DNA from: Trachythela sp. YZ-2020
Lineage: Eukaryota > Cnidaria > Anthozoa > Malacalcyonacea > Clavulariidae
Direction of reading: 5' to 3'
DNA: 64,000 nt
Assembly (NCBI GenBank): GCA_016169945.1
Contig: JADLSH010000255.1
Location: forward strand, 1 to 64,000
Shown: piece by piece, positions 48,705-60,792 of the stretch
Layout of the letters: each line of letters opens with the position of its first letter
How positions within the stretch are numbered: position 1 is the first letter of the stretch
The notes under the pieces: generated by a model
The model's database searches: none
The model's input: only the letters and a program-made list of their open reading frames with translations
Told to the model about the DNA's origin: nothing
Made by a program: the position numbers and the translations under genes

Positions 48705-48996
48705 CAGGGGCGTAGGAACGTATTCAATATTGGGGGGGCCCAAGCTCATGAGGCGCCACCATGGTTGGCACCGAGCGAAAATTTTTTAATATTTGAAGCC
48801 CCCAGATCGCCGGAAACGGCCGTTTCAGAGTCTTATCTACCTCTTTTAGTAAGCTTGTTCAGGGAACTAAGCTGTTTCCATCATTTTCATGAAAATTATT
48901 TGATTTTTTGGGGGGGCCGAAAGATATACCGGCCCCCCCTCATATAATATTGGGGGGGCCGCGGCCCCCCCGGCCCCCCCGCTTCCTACGCCACTG
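48705..48996. mobile_element. hAT-like MITE with TTTTGTAA duplication
   Basis: Ends CAGGGGCGTAGGAA / TTCCTACGCCACTG and exact duplication TTTTGTAA at 48697-48704 and 48997-49004. G/C homopolymer-rich near the right end. Confidence 0.92.
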
Positions 48997-49072
48997 TTTT
49001 GTAACATGTTCTATGAGTGATCTAATCATCTAAAGCATCCAGAGGAGGTCGGACAGCAGGCCGCAAAGCATC

Positions 49073-50210
49073 ATGGGAATTGAGCGCCTAATTCCACGCG
49101 TGGCTTCATTGACTGTTGACTGTCGAGGAGTGAACATCTCTCTGACTGGCAATATGGAAGCTTTCGAACGACAAGAGTGTCAGGCTGCGATACTTTGTGT
49201 AAACAGCATGTTATTGCTGTATTATTGCGATCCTCATCATGACTTCTGTTTTACTATACCAAGTTTACCTTTTTTTAAATTGCATGGGACGTGCTGTCAT
49301 GTTAGCTTTATAAATAATCCGTCTGAGCGAAGGAATTGTGTTATTCCCAATAACGAGGCTCTTCTTTCTATAAAGTTGGATGGCGTTAAGTCTCCGTGTA
49401 TCATCAACGTGAAAACAAGCGCAGTATTTAAGGTTTGGTATACTACAATGCATTACAATTATCTTGTTATTTAGTCAAATTTCCGCTTTGTTGTTTTTAT
49501 TCTTGTACTGTAATTTTATAAATACATTGTACAAAATTATGGCGTAATATAATATTTGTGTTTAATGCCTCTAGTAGTTAGATATTTTTCCATTTTCAGC
49601 TGTAAAATATTGCCATATTTGTGTGTAAAATATATTTGTTCTAATAATAGTGACACACTTTTGCATTAGGTTGCTAATTTTAGAGATTACAGTGTAGGTA
49701 TAAAATAATAAAATAAAATTTTTCTTGTTATGATTTTGTAGAAAGAGATCTACTAGAGTGGTTGGCTGGTCTTGAACCTGGTCAGGATGGATATAGGTGA
49801 TAGGGCAGAAAGTGGTGACCAGTTAAGTGATGAGGGTGAAAGTGACGAGGCCGAAATCACCCATGCTGTACCATTCAAGTGCATCGGTGCTGCTCATGAG
49901 AAAAACTACCAACATCATGTTGAACAGGCATACCTTGCTCTTCATGGACAAGATAAACCAGTGAATGTAAGAATACGACCAGAGCCATTGAATCCAATGG
50001 ACCCAAGTGCTTATTGCAATTGATCTAGACCATGGAACTGGATGGACACATGTTGGTTATTTTGCTTCTGAACTATGCAAGTATTTGCACCCACTAATTG
50101 CTGCAGGAGATATCTTAGAGGTCTATGTTCAGCATATCAAGTGTAGGGTTGACGTTTTTAAAATAGGATTTTATCCAAACATTTTCATAAAACGACGTGG
50201 TGAGTGGTAA
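49073..50210 (+). pseudogene. HIRAN-like domain gene, frameshifted
   Basis: Exon 1 runs 49073 to about 49432 with a donor (aag|gtttgg); I do not recognise its ~120 residues. A second exon begins after ttttgtag at 49740. Its frame starts RDLLEWLAGLEPGQDGYR and then must shift at about 49785 to continue MDIGDRAESGDQL. A further one-base insertion near 50005 separates VNVRIRPEPLNPMDPSA from IAIDLDHGTGWTHVGYFASE. The block with PEPLNPMDPSA-IAID, HVGYF and LHPLIAAGD matches the pattern of HIRAN domains, which bind DNA ends in HLTF and related proteins. Two frameshifts make it a likely pseudogene unless they are sequence errors. Location inside a TIR element suggests cargo or the element's own accessory gene. 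Confidence 0.6.
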
Positions 50211-51005
50211 GGAAGTTGTTTGTGATATAATAGCAACTGACTAGGTTTAGCAAGTTATAGAAATGCTGTTATTTCAATTGGCTAACTTTTTAGATTTTTT
50301 TCCCAGCATTTTTAAACAAAAACTAGGTTAATCATAAGTGGGTGCAATTAAAACAATGTCTGTCATGCACATTCATGCAATTAAGTACATAATTGTAACA
50401 TGTGCTGTACTGAATTAATAAATAAATAGTTTATACATTCACTTGACCAACTTTGTGAGTAATTTTTCATTAAAATTAATGCAACAATAAAACAAAAATA
50501 TGTCTATTTATATACATATTGATCAAAGGTCCCACAATAACATGCTGCTGATACTTTGTGGTACATTACATGAGAATACAAAAAAACCCAGCATATAAGA
50601 ACCACCATTTCTCAAACATTATCTGCATTAGTTGTGTAACAGCATTACAAAATACTGTTAAAAAAAGGCCAAGTGGGCCTCCATGGATGGATGGTCAAAT
50701 TAATGTACTGTATATACCTGTCCTAACTTGTAACATTAAATAAAAATTAATTAAGATTCTTTAAAATACAGTTTTGCTCATCAATTTGGCCTGATTCTAT
50801 ATTTTGGGCAAACAGTATTGTAGCATAAATTGCTGGTGGTTCTTAGCTACAATGGTTCTTTTATGTAGGTCTTTACTGTACATTTTCTTATATTTACTCT
50901 GAATATGAACAACATTGCAACAGGACTCTGTAGTATTTTGCATGCTACAAAATGGAACACTGCAGATGTACACATACATTAACATATGTGTCTATGTACA
51001 GTATT

Positions 51006-51203
51006 CTATGGAGCAGGTGGTGGTGGTAAGCTCTCTGCCCCTTTGAAATGGGCTGTTCTGACACTTAGTTGACCAGGCTGAGGATCACTGCTCGATTTGC
51101 CACAAAAACCCCAGGATATGCGTACACGATCCAGTCGTTCTACACCACTACTACTGAGATGGTAGGTTGAATGATTGTAACGAACTGTCCTTGTATCTGT
51201 CAT
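51006..51203 (-). other. Unassigned minus-strand frame in inner element
   Basis: 65 codons with protein-like composition (RTVRYNHSTYHL, VRISWGFCGK) ending PPPPAP. It is convergent to the HIRAN-like gene. No family recognised; could be the last exon of a second gene in the element. Confidence 0.3.
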
Positions 51204-53562
51204 TATCCAGATTTAATGAGGATGCTTAATTCTTGCAGACAAAATCATTGACAAAAATAGAATCCAGCCAAAATCACGAATCTCAAATCTATTAAAACAA
51301 CAGCCAAACAATAAATTTCACTTATAAAATATTGTTACAGAAGTGCTTTAATTATTTACATACTTTAAACAATATATACAATCGAAACTTCTATAGTATA
51401 TCAAATTTCGACAAGGCAGTATATTTTACAAAGGGCTATATTCAACGGTGAATATCTCGAAAACGGTTGCGGGACCGAGGGGGGCCGGCTGGATAGAATT
51501 AAAGATTATACTTTTGTTTAACTAATCGTGAAAAAAATAGCGAAATCGAACCATGGAAATTTGAGATTTTTGTCTTCAAAGATTGTTGACAGAAACGGCA
51601 TTAAATTACATCGCGACGGCATAGCGCCTAAGTGAGAGGTCAAAATAAACTGGAAAATGACGCTTACCTTTCAAGATACCGTTCCAATGGGTAGATTGAC
51701 TGTTGTAAAAGTAGTATCGCGTGAAATTTCCAAAAAAAATTGTATAACAATATGAAAAAAATCGATATTTATGAGCCCTATGTAAATTTTCGATGACACA
51801 AGCTTCTTGCGAGCTTGTGGAAAATGGCGCAATCTGATTGGTCGAGATGTTCGCCCAAAGTCGCCTAATAGGCTGTCCGACCTCCTCTGTAAAGCATCCA
51901 ACAATTGGCTGTTTTTTTCTTCTTTCAAGTCCACCAATTTTGCTTGTGTGCATGCCGGGTAAGCTTGTGCAGTTGACAATTGTGCTTTAACATGGCATAA
52001 TACTTTAATACCACTTAGCTAGGTTATTATAGAAAGAAATTTTAAGGAAATTTTTAAAACTGTGAAGGAAATTTTGTTCAAAATAAGGAAAAAATATGAG
52101 CAAAACAGGAAATTGTGTGCTGCAGAAGTGGAAACACTGATTAGAATGTTGCACAATATAAAAGTCATATAATTTTTGTTTTGCAACCGAGTAAAAATTA
52201 TTCAAAAACTTTGATCTAAATCGTAAATTTTTCACATTTCAAAAAATTGTAGGGAGCCAACTTAATAGTAAAAATATGTGATAAAATGTGTATTTTGTAA
52301 ATAAAATTTACTTGCCTAGTAGTTTGTAGTTTGTGGTTGCACTTTGACAGCCCTCCGATCCCGGCTCCGGGCTTCCCATTCCCTTCCCTTCGCCTCAACC
52401 CCGCAATATCCTATTTTACACATTTCTTGGAAACGTTGCAAATTAAAAATTGGAAAATACTACCCAAAAATAACAAAATTATAAATTGAAAAGGAAACGG
52501 ATACATATTATATAATTTATCATAATATTTTCAGACGTCTCGCAGCGACAACTTAAAGTGCATATGTCACAATTACCATTTTTTTCTCAAAAATCGGCCG
52601 TGACGAGACAATTCGAATGATATACATCATTCTTTAAACAGATAAATACTTCCAGAGATATTTTGGCTCAAACATGCCAAAAAATGGGTTTTTCAAAACT
52701 TGGCCGGGAGAAAAGAGGCTGAGTACGAATAGCCGCGATGACGTCAAATCGGGAAGTCATGTTTTGTTTATATTATAAAACAATATAAAATATAGTCATG
52801 TTGGAAGCGAAAAACTGCCGAAATATTCAATTTTCTGGCATATACGTTTGGAATTCGACTTCAGGATTTTACGCAATAGAAAGGTGAACATTGCCGTTCC
52901 CAGAATTTGGTAAAATATTTTCTATAATGACGAGAACTCAAACGGTGCGAGTCTAAAATGTCGGCTGCAAGCCTGCAAATGAAGTCATGGACCCGTGCTG
53001 GACTTTTACTCAAGTAATTTACATGAAGAAAATTAAAAGGTAAAGGGATATGCGCTTGGATGCCTTGTGATAACGTAGTAATAGACGAAAAGTCTGGAAT
53101 GTAGAAACAAGTTAGTAAATTGAAATTTGCAATTTTGTATTAAATTGTGCTACCTTGAATATATTTTGTGCAGGATGTGCCACAATTGCCCAGTATAAAA
53201 GGAATATATAGCATAAAATAAAAAACATGTATGTATGACTTCAGATTGACCACATGTCTTAACATGTTTATAAACAAACTTCTTGTGCTTGCATTCTCAG
53301 TGTCTATAAAGTATAGTAAATTATCAAACAATTTTACATTTGATATTGTTCAATATATTGCTTATAAATGGTATTTATAATAATAGTGACATCATTTATG
53401 TGCTTATGTAGGAAATAAACACGAAGATGAACAGAGAAATGAGGCTCCAATGAAGATAATTCAGACTCATCACATAACTTGTTAATTTACTTGTCTAATA
53501 ATTACCTGTATCTCTGTTATTTGTATGATCACTGTTTAGTGAAGGCATATTAGTGATATAAT

Positions 53563-53774
53563 AGGGTCCTGAAGGGGGTGGGGGGGTACTAATCCCAGTT
53601 TTACGGCCCAAATTTTGACCAAATTCCATAGTCCCATCCTTTGTTTTACTCAAATCCCAATCCCATTTTCTATTGTTTATTTGTTGTTGGTGAATCCCAG
53701 TCCCAGTGCATAAAATGGTTTCCCAGCCCAAAAGCATGCAAATCCCAGCTCCCATTTTACCCCTTCAGGACCCT
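53563..53774. mobile_element. MITE AGGGTCCTGAAGGGG
   Basis: Inverted ends AGGGTCCTGAAGGGG / CCCCTTCAGGACCCT, with aatcccag / cccag-type internal repeats. Flanks gatataat and catataag are only weakly alike. Confidence 0.75.
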
Positions 53775-54312
53775 CATATAAGGATAATCAGTAATCTGCC
53801 CTAATGCTCCCTATACTGCTATATTGTTATGTTATACGCACAAATATATTTCTTTTTTGACCCCAATCACAACCCTATTCCTACCCTCTTGTGACTGTAA
53901 CATAATGATATCAACCAATTTCCTTATTACTGATCAAGGGATACCCATTAATGGTTCAACAGATTTTCATATAAGAGTATGGCAAACATATTAATAAAAA
54001 ATTAATCACAAAAACAAATAAATATGTTTATGACCATCCATTCTATGTTTTTCATTTGACTAGTTGTATTTAGCATTTTAGAATACATTAGATTTTTCCT
54101 TAATCTCAAGGCAAATGCCCATCTAAACAATACAATTAGTCGTACTTGATTTTTATCCAGGTATACGTAGTTGATAAACATGACTAAAGAAGCCACATTT
54201 CAACCTACCACTGACAAGTAAAATTGTCTGGTGTTAGATAGAATAAGTAAAATACTAAGGTAGGGCACATCTGACCTGAATAGGAACTCTGGTGGTGTTA
54301 GTCATTTTTATA

Positions 54313-54654
54313 CATAGGCGGATTTTCTGTGCACCCCCCCCAAAAATATTTTGCACACCCCCAAAAAGTTTTCCCACCTCACCTAGAGGAATTTGCACCC
54401 CCCCCAAAAAAAATTTAAATGCTCATTGGGATAAATGGCAGTAGTGTGATTGAAATAAAGAGTTTGAACTAAGTAAGACTAAAAACAAGGATTTTGAACT
54501 AAATAAGACCAAAAATCTCAACTGTGGCCCCAGACCCCTCTGCAGCTTGCTTGGCGGCGCTACGCACCCTGTCGCTCACCTGCCCCCCTAAATTTTTGGC
54601 ACCCCCCCTAAATTTTCGGCACCCCCCGGAGCAAAATCTGAAAATCCGCCTATG
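54313..54654. mobile_element. hAT-like MITE, CATAGGCGG family, copy 2
   Basis: Same ends and interior as 7930-8319. Flanks TTTTTATA and TTTTCATA match at seven of eight bases. Inserted within the TTAA-flanked element. Confidence 0.88.
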
Positions 54655-55434
54655 TTTTCATATGTCAGAATGAGTCATAAGTACAACCCCTGGCTCAACA
54701 AAAGCTGTCACTAGTGTTGCACTACAAGCCGAGGCCTAGACTTGGTCAGTTTTTTGCTTCACTGATTTTCTGAGTAGTTTAATCAACAATTCCATAAACC
54801 AAACTGGGCCACAGCGAGGCTTAGGTATGCATGCAGTGTATATTCATAAGATATACATTACGCTGTATAAAAGGAAGGTGGCTGTGTGGAAAGTTACATG
54901 GAATTATAACTTCATTTATTAAAGAGTTGACCATGGGTGGCACGGTTTCATTGCACTTTACATGATACTGAATAGTGCCTGCCCATAGAAATAACAGATA
55001 TCTACTATTTCTATGGACCTGCTACATTGCACTACACAGAAACCAAATAAATATATATTAAATGTCTTGCCCCATAACACTCCTCATACTAGGATGTTCA
55101 ATGGTGGATATAGAAAAATATATAGTAACAATTAAATGTATAGTAATGAAATGTTGTCTCTGCCATCTGTGACATTCCTTGGGCTATCCAACACATTGTG
55201 GCCTCTCATCAGCTGATGATACCATACATTGTAAATGTAATATTGCTCTGTGACCTTGTGTCTGTCCTTGTGTTCTGACTTGCTTAGCATTTATAGATAC
55301 TATAAAATACAAGATGAAAAAAATATGTTTAATATATATCATTCTACCAAGTATATCTATGCTTAGTAGATTTTTGTAGACGATGGTGGTATGTAGTTTT
55401 CATCTATTTTTTGTTACAATACAATTAAACTTAC

Positions 55435-55530
55435 CAGTTTCCATAAATACTTCATTTTGTATGGCTTCCTCGACGGCTTCAAAGCGGAGTATACGCTTCC
55501 TATACTCATCTCTGTTCCTTCGACTCCGAT
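55435..55530 (-). other. Candidate exon inside the TTAA element
   Basis: Minus strand, reading SRRNRDEYRKRILRFEAVEE and on to VFMET before a good donor (gtaagttt). The peptide is convincingly helical and charged. Possibly a remnant of the element's own gene; family unknown. Confidence 0.35.
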
Positions 55531-55909
55531 CTCAAAATTGACAAAATATGAGAGATTTCGCCCACATTCTGGGAACGGCAATGTTCACCTTTCTTTTGCG
55601 TAAAATCCTGAAGGCGAATTCCAAACGTATATGCCAGAAAATTGATTATTTCGGCAGTTTTTCGCTTCCAACATGACTATATTTTATATTGTTTTATAAT
55701 ATAAACAAAACATGACTTCCCGATTTGACGTCATCGCGGCTATTCGTACTCAGACTCTTTTCTCCCGGCCATGTTTTGAAAAACCTATGTTTGAGCCAAA
55801 ATATCTCTGGAAGTATTTATCTGTTTAAAGAATGATGTATATCATTCGAATTGTCTCGTCACGGCCGATTTTTGAGAAAAAAATGGTAATTGTGACATAT
55901 GCACTTTAA

Positions 55910-57176
55910 CGGAAGTATGCGAGTGAATGCAAATCAGCTGGATGCAAATATGCATGATGTAAAGCATTCATAATTCATATTTCAGTCGACTAATTTCGCA
56001 AACACACACTATCGTTCATTTGATGATCGATCTTCAGATAAGAACGACTAACTTCTAATCCTATATCGGAAGAACTTCGCGGGGAAACCTTGCCACACTA
56101 CTTAAACCAACTTAAACCTAGACAAAGGTATGTAAAGTGTAAGTATTTGTACTGTGCTTTGGCATATATAGAGATTATTTGCCTTAATAAATAAATACAC
56201 TTAAACGAACACGAGCTAGCCGACAAGACGCCGCCTTATAGCTTGCTGAGATAACTTACATACTTCCACATTTGCTCTTAAGTTTGCCAAATCCGACTAC
56301 TTTTAGGCGATGAGAGAAGGCTCAAAATATTGTAGTCTCGTAGATAAGTGTTCTTAAACTACTCCAAGGGTTCGGTACTGTGTCAAAATACTGCAAACTG
56401 CATATGTTTATTTCAATCAGTTTCAAATATGAATTATTTACGTTTTCCGAACTTTTGTACTTCCATATTCGTGTGTAGTGTACATACATTCGTACAATGC
56501 CGTGACATGAGGTTTCACAAATGCCCCAGTATCATTAAAATTCGCTTTTCTTTTTATATTATTAATGCCAGTATTTGAGTATTTCCGCACAGTTTCAACA
56601 CTGTAGCGTGTGCTGAAATTAGATAATGCAATAATTGCTTTAAAATCGTAAATTGTTAATGAGAATAGCTTCTGTTGCGCGAAGGAGAGAACTGAAGCTA
56701 TTAAAGTGTCGCATCTAATAATGATATTTAATGGAGATCTAGCGTGGTGTGGCAAAAAGTCACAATTTGAAATTATTGTTTTGGACATATACTTGGATAT
56801 ATTTCAATTTCCTTTTGGGATATTATTACACAGTTGTCAGTTATTCAATGAAGCAATGACACAGCATAAGTGGTTCCCCTATTTTAAGTGTCCTGGGGTC
56901 TGCTATGTTGTTGGATGTTATAATTGGTTCATAACACATTATAATGTATAAATACATTTGAAAAAATCACCTTTGCAGACAAGCTCAGTTTACTGAAAAG
57001 CACTCATATTCAAGCATAAATCAGATAAATCCATATTCATTATTGTGGAGTCTTGTTTACAAATCAAAAACTGGATAAATGTGCCAGCTGCACACATCTT
57101 GATCTTGGTAAATAGGGACTAAATACTGCCCCCTGCAGTAACGCAAAACATTTTGTTGCCCTAATGATGTGCTTCC
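55910..57176. other. No gene recognised
   Basis: AT-rich. Frames at 56348-56578, 56438-56788 and 56706-56951 have no domain features. Confidence 0.45.
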
Positions 57177-57335
57177 TTAACGATTCCACTGTGGATCTTG
57201 GATCTTAGTTTGTTCCGTCCAATATATATCAAGCCTCAAATCTCTGCCACCTCCTTCGATCATGGCATTCCATGTCTCTGTTCTTCTGCCCAAGTCACTA
57301 ATGTTCTCTTCCAATTCAGCTTTCAAAAATTGTGA
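57177..57335 (-). other. Candidate terminal exon, gene unknown
   Basis: Minus strand: after an acceptor-like caactaag, 52 codons then a stop, containing LKAELEENISDLGRRTETWN and ending KIQDPQWNR. Composition is strongly protein-like. Family not recognised. Confidence 0.35.
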
Positions 57336-57485
57336 CTTAGTTGATACGTTGCAAAGAAAAATGTATATTATATATAAATCCTTTGGGAACATTGGCTACT
57401 CTTGCTTGCCCAGATCCCACATGAGCAAGGCAAGATCTAATATATGATTACAGTGCATGCCTTATTTAACCTAAAAACCATTCAG

Positions 57486-57625
57486 AAAAAGCTCTTGACG
57501 TTTTTGCCACTGACAAAGGCAAGCCCAGCTCATGGAAAGAAAACGACAAACTGACTTGGTTTGAGAGAGCTGCCCAGTTTGCTAGGCCTGACAATCCAGC
57601 TACTTATGTGAAGAGCATCCCCTGA
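57486..57625 (+). other. Candidate terminal exon, gene unknown
   Basis: Plus strand: acceptor accattcag, then a frame containing ALDVFATDKGKPSSWKEND and ending in AQFARPDNPATYVKSIP before a stop. No partner exon or family identified. Confidence 0.35.
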
Positions 57626-58818
57626 TAGGCCTTAGTAGGACCTTGGCTCAAACGATCAGAATACTTATATTATTTCAGGCATAATTAAATACATGTATTT
57701 TGTAACTTAAAGATGTTTTGGTAAGTGCATGAGAAAGAGCTTTTCTAATCAAACTGCATTCATCCAAATGTGGTCGAACTTTGTCAACATAATCTTTCCA
57801 GCAGCTGATCAATCATTCATTAATTTTGTTGCATTTTCACACTCGGTCACAGTCTTCTCATCAACTTAAAAATAGCCAATTAAGGAGGCCCTGTACCAGG
57901 TTCCAAAATCCTGCATCTTGACAATTTTGTCTTCAAATTATGTCGCTTAATTATCCTTCCTGCATGCTTATAATCCCAAACCTGCTTCGCACAATGATGT
58001 AGTTCATATTTTTCTTAAAATCCCAAATGTCACTTGAAATTTTGGCCCATCCTGCAAAACCGATACTGAGACTAGTGTAAATTAAGATTCTACATTTTTA
58101 AAATGTTTGGTTCAATAATTTTATGAGAAAATACTAAAACAAACAGGAGGGGTGAAAGGTTGATTTATCTAATTAAATACAGCTGTTAAAACTCTAAAGC
58201 TCTAAACTAGATGATTACAAACTGCTTAAAGGCTGTTTATATGTTCTTGAGTACTTAAGGGACTGAATCTTCTACCGCTCTTCCAAGATACTGACAATAA
58301 AAAGCGAGTGGGGGGAGAGGGTGTGTAGGGGTTGTAACACACCCCCAATATTTGAACATTGAGTAAATTTTAGAGAAAAGAGGATTGTCTTGATATATTC
58401 ATCAATTTAAATTGGGCCATTTTATATGGGAAATAATCGTAGCTACAGATGGTTAGGTAATAAAGCCACCACATTGCTATTGATTGGTTGTGCAAAACTA
58501 CAATAATATTATACACACATGACCAGAAAGAAGCAGATTTTTGCTAGACAAACACACACGCACACATATATATAGTTTTTCGCTTTTGCCTAGTTTCCAA
58601 TCATTCTATTCTATTAAATATGATCAATTAATACCGAACTCGTCACTAAATCTAATGTGGTGATTGGTGAATTAATAGCCCTATTACCTTTGCTTGCACA
58701 AAAATAGCGTCCTGAAAGTAACAGCCCCCCAGGGGGCTAAATTTTTGGCATAACAAATTTAACATCAGCAAACATAAGTAACAAAAACTTTGCTGTTTAC
58801 AGATTATTTGCTATCTAA
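57626..58818. other. Upstream region of calcium sensor B, no structure seen
   Basis: AT-rich, no recognised gene. Should hold the promoter of the gene starting at 58819, but no element stands out. Confidence 0.4.
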
Positions 58819-60182
58819 ATGGGAAAGCACCAGAGCAAATTAAGCCCAGAAATTTTGGCTGACCTTTCAGCAACGACAGAGTTCGATGAAAATGAAATTA
58901 AAGAATGGTATAAAGGCTTCAGGAAAGATTGCCCAACCGGCCAACTCGGAATGGAGGAATTTAAATCTATTTATTCCAATTTCTTTCCAAATGGAGATCC
59001 GTCAAAGTTTGCCGAACATGCATTCCGTGCGTTCGACAAGAACGGGGATGGAGTGATCGATTTCCAAGAATTTATTGTGTCGTTGTCGGTGACTTCCCGA
59101 GGCAAAATGGAGGATAAGTTGAAGTGGGCTTTTAATATGTATGATATTAATGGGAATGGATATATTAGCAGGTAAATATCATAAAAATAGAGTTGCTTAC
59201 TTCGTCCGGTTTGAGGATGATGGTTCATATGCGTGAATTGTCACCGCTGTTAGATGTTTGGCTTTATAATCAGACTTATGAAGCCAATCGTTGCTTTAAA
59301 GTTCCGATTGCGGATAAGAGTCATAGGGCAGACTTTCCCAGGTGGTAATAGAGGCCTGGGATGTTGCTGTCCCTTTTTGTCATTTCATTCTCATCTCCTG
59401 ATCTTGGCATCTGAATTCTTCTCAAATGTCCGCACCTCTGGCGACATCCTTCGTCCAAGGTATTGACATTCATTTCACATTTTCCGCTCAGATCCTTCTA
59501 CCTCATATTCTGTTCACCCTTCTTTCTTCTTATCAGATTAAAGCTCAGAGTAGAAATTCTGATCTCAGTGATTTGGCATTCTGTGGTTATCAATTCCAAC
59601 CACACGCAGCTTCTGTATTGGGACAGCAAATGATGATCAAATTCAGGAGCAAGCCACTTTAACTACTTATATCTCAATTCAATTTGCTTGCCTCCAAATA
59701 CCAGACTACTACATATAATGGAAAGATATTACATTATTTTGTCACTCTGATAATTGGCAGTTGACCATCATCTGCTGCACGATAACGCTTAGTTGAAGTC
59801 CACCAATGGCTATATAGTCCAACTTTATCTCAAATTTTCGATGTCGTGCGGTCGTAAGTAGATGTTTTGAAGTTGAAATATAGCGAAACAAAGGTATTAT
59901 GGTGACCAACAACTATAAATTCTTACTAAAAACTTTGACCATTTCAAGGAGTCGTGTAATTCACTCTTACTTTTTAGAGCTGAACTATTGGAAATAATGG
60001 TAGCAATCGAGAAGATGGGTGGAGCTATACAGACAGATGGTGATGGTGGCACTGCAAAGGAGCGCACGGATAAGATTTTCACACAAATGGATAAGAATGC
60101 TGATGATAAACTTTCCTTGGCTGAGTTCATTGAAGGAGCAAAATCTGATGCGTCCATTGTAAAGATCCTACAATCCAGTTAG
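58819..60182 (+). CDS. Neuronal calcium sensor (hippocalcin/neurocalcin-like), paralogue B
   Basis: Two exons, 58819-59171 and 59978-60182, joined in phase 2 inside an Arg codon, giving 185 residues. Exon 1 has exactly the same length (353 bases) and ends at the same residue as in paralogue A. Start MGKHQSKL includes the myristoylation Gly2. EF-hand 1 is degenerate (KDCPTG). Calcium loops are EF2 at 73-84 ([12 protein letters not shown]), EF3 at 109-120 ([12 protein letters not shown]) and EF4 at 156-167 ([12 protein letters not shown]); EF4 has an Asp at the usual Gly position 6, which may weaken it. The tail is shorter than in paralogue A. Role as in the family: calcium-dependent membrane switch in sensory or neuronal signalling. 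Confidence 0.95.
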
Positions 60183-60348
60183 AGTGCTACTTCGTTGAAA
60201 TATGATCTTGCGAAAAACATGTACTACTATATATTTTGTTACTAATAATCGATTGACATCGATTCTTATGAACTGATTTAAAATTCTGTTAGTGTGTGAC
60301 CCCCCCCCCAACCCCCATCTAATATTAAATACATATTCGCCCAATTTT

Positions 60349-60792
60349 TGCTAGAGACAGATTATCGGTGATAATCCCCATTAGCCGATTTATGGTTTAG
60401 ATGCATGTTAAGCAGTCAGTTTTATGATCTGTGCGCTCATTATTCTCGCTCCTCTTTACTGGCTTCGTTAAATACCATGCGCCTAATCGTAAATCGGCCG
60501 ACTAAAATCATAGCGTGTGCGTCCGGCTTTAGTGTGATCTATGCAACAGTAACTACGAGTAACAATGCAACGGCTTTTCCTGATTTGTATGCACATTTTA
60601 AACAGGTCATCTGTCAAGACGAATTACGCGCGCGCAACTTCGTCTGTGTAGATGTGACGAACTTCGCAGATAGACCTGACAGAAATTATCCTTGTCTACC
60701 GCGTTTATACATAGACTATTTCTCAGACGAACAAATTATATTTTCTTCACTTAAATTCGTCCAGATGAATCGTATATCCGTCTCTAGCATAA
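60349..60792. mobile_element. Possible MITE with GCTAGAGAC termini
   Basis: Left gctagagacagat and right atccgtctctagc are inverted. An open frame (60405-60818) spans it but has no domain. No clear target duplication. Confidence 0.45.

Larger units (their letters stand above)
49040..51889. mobile_element. Inner TIR element carrying a HIRAN-like gene (2.85 kb)
   Basis: Ends CAGAGGAGGTCGGACAGC / GCTGTCCGACCTCCTCTG, flanked by the exact 9-base TAAAGCATC at 49031-49039 and 51890-51898. A 9-base duplication suggests a Mutator-type element, though 8 bp plus a chance match (hAT/P) is possible. It contains a broken plus-strand gene (49073-50210) and a minus-strand frame (51203-51006) but no recognisable transposase. 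Confidence 0.85.
48303..52139. mobile_element. hAT-like element with ATTAGAAT duplication (3.8 kb)
   Basis: Ends CAGGGTTTCCAC / GTGGAAACACTG and exact 8-bp duplication ATTAGAAT at 48295-48302 and 52140-52147. It contains two further insertions (48705-48996 and 49040-51889), so its own length without them is only about 0.7 kb, non-autonomous. Confidence 0.88.
47824..52260. mobile_element. Outer inverted-repeat element of a nested cluster
   Basis: GGCTCCCTACAATTTTTGAAAT at the left pairs with atttcaaaaaattgtaggga at the right (22 of 23 bases). The target duplication is unclear. It encloses the elements at 47927, 48303, 48705 and 49040. Confidence 0.6.
52557..55905. mobile_element. TTAA-flanked element with ~350-bp terminal inverted repeats
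   Basis: Left terminus 52557-52915 is the inverse of 55563-55905 with few differences. TTAA is present at both ends (52553-52556 and 55906-55909). TTAA targets are used by Kolobok and piggyBac superfamilies. The 2.6-kb interior contains two younger MITEs and no recognisable transposase; one exon-like segment lies at 55435-55530 on the minus strand. Confidence 0.85.
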
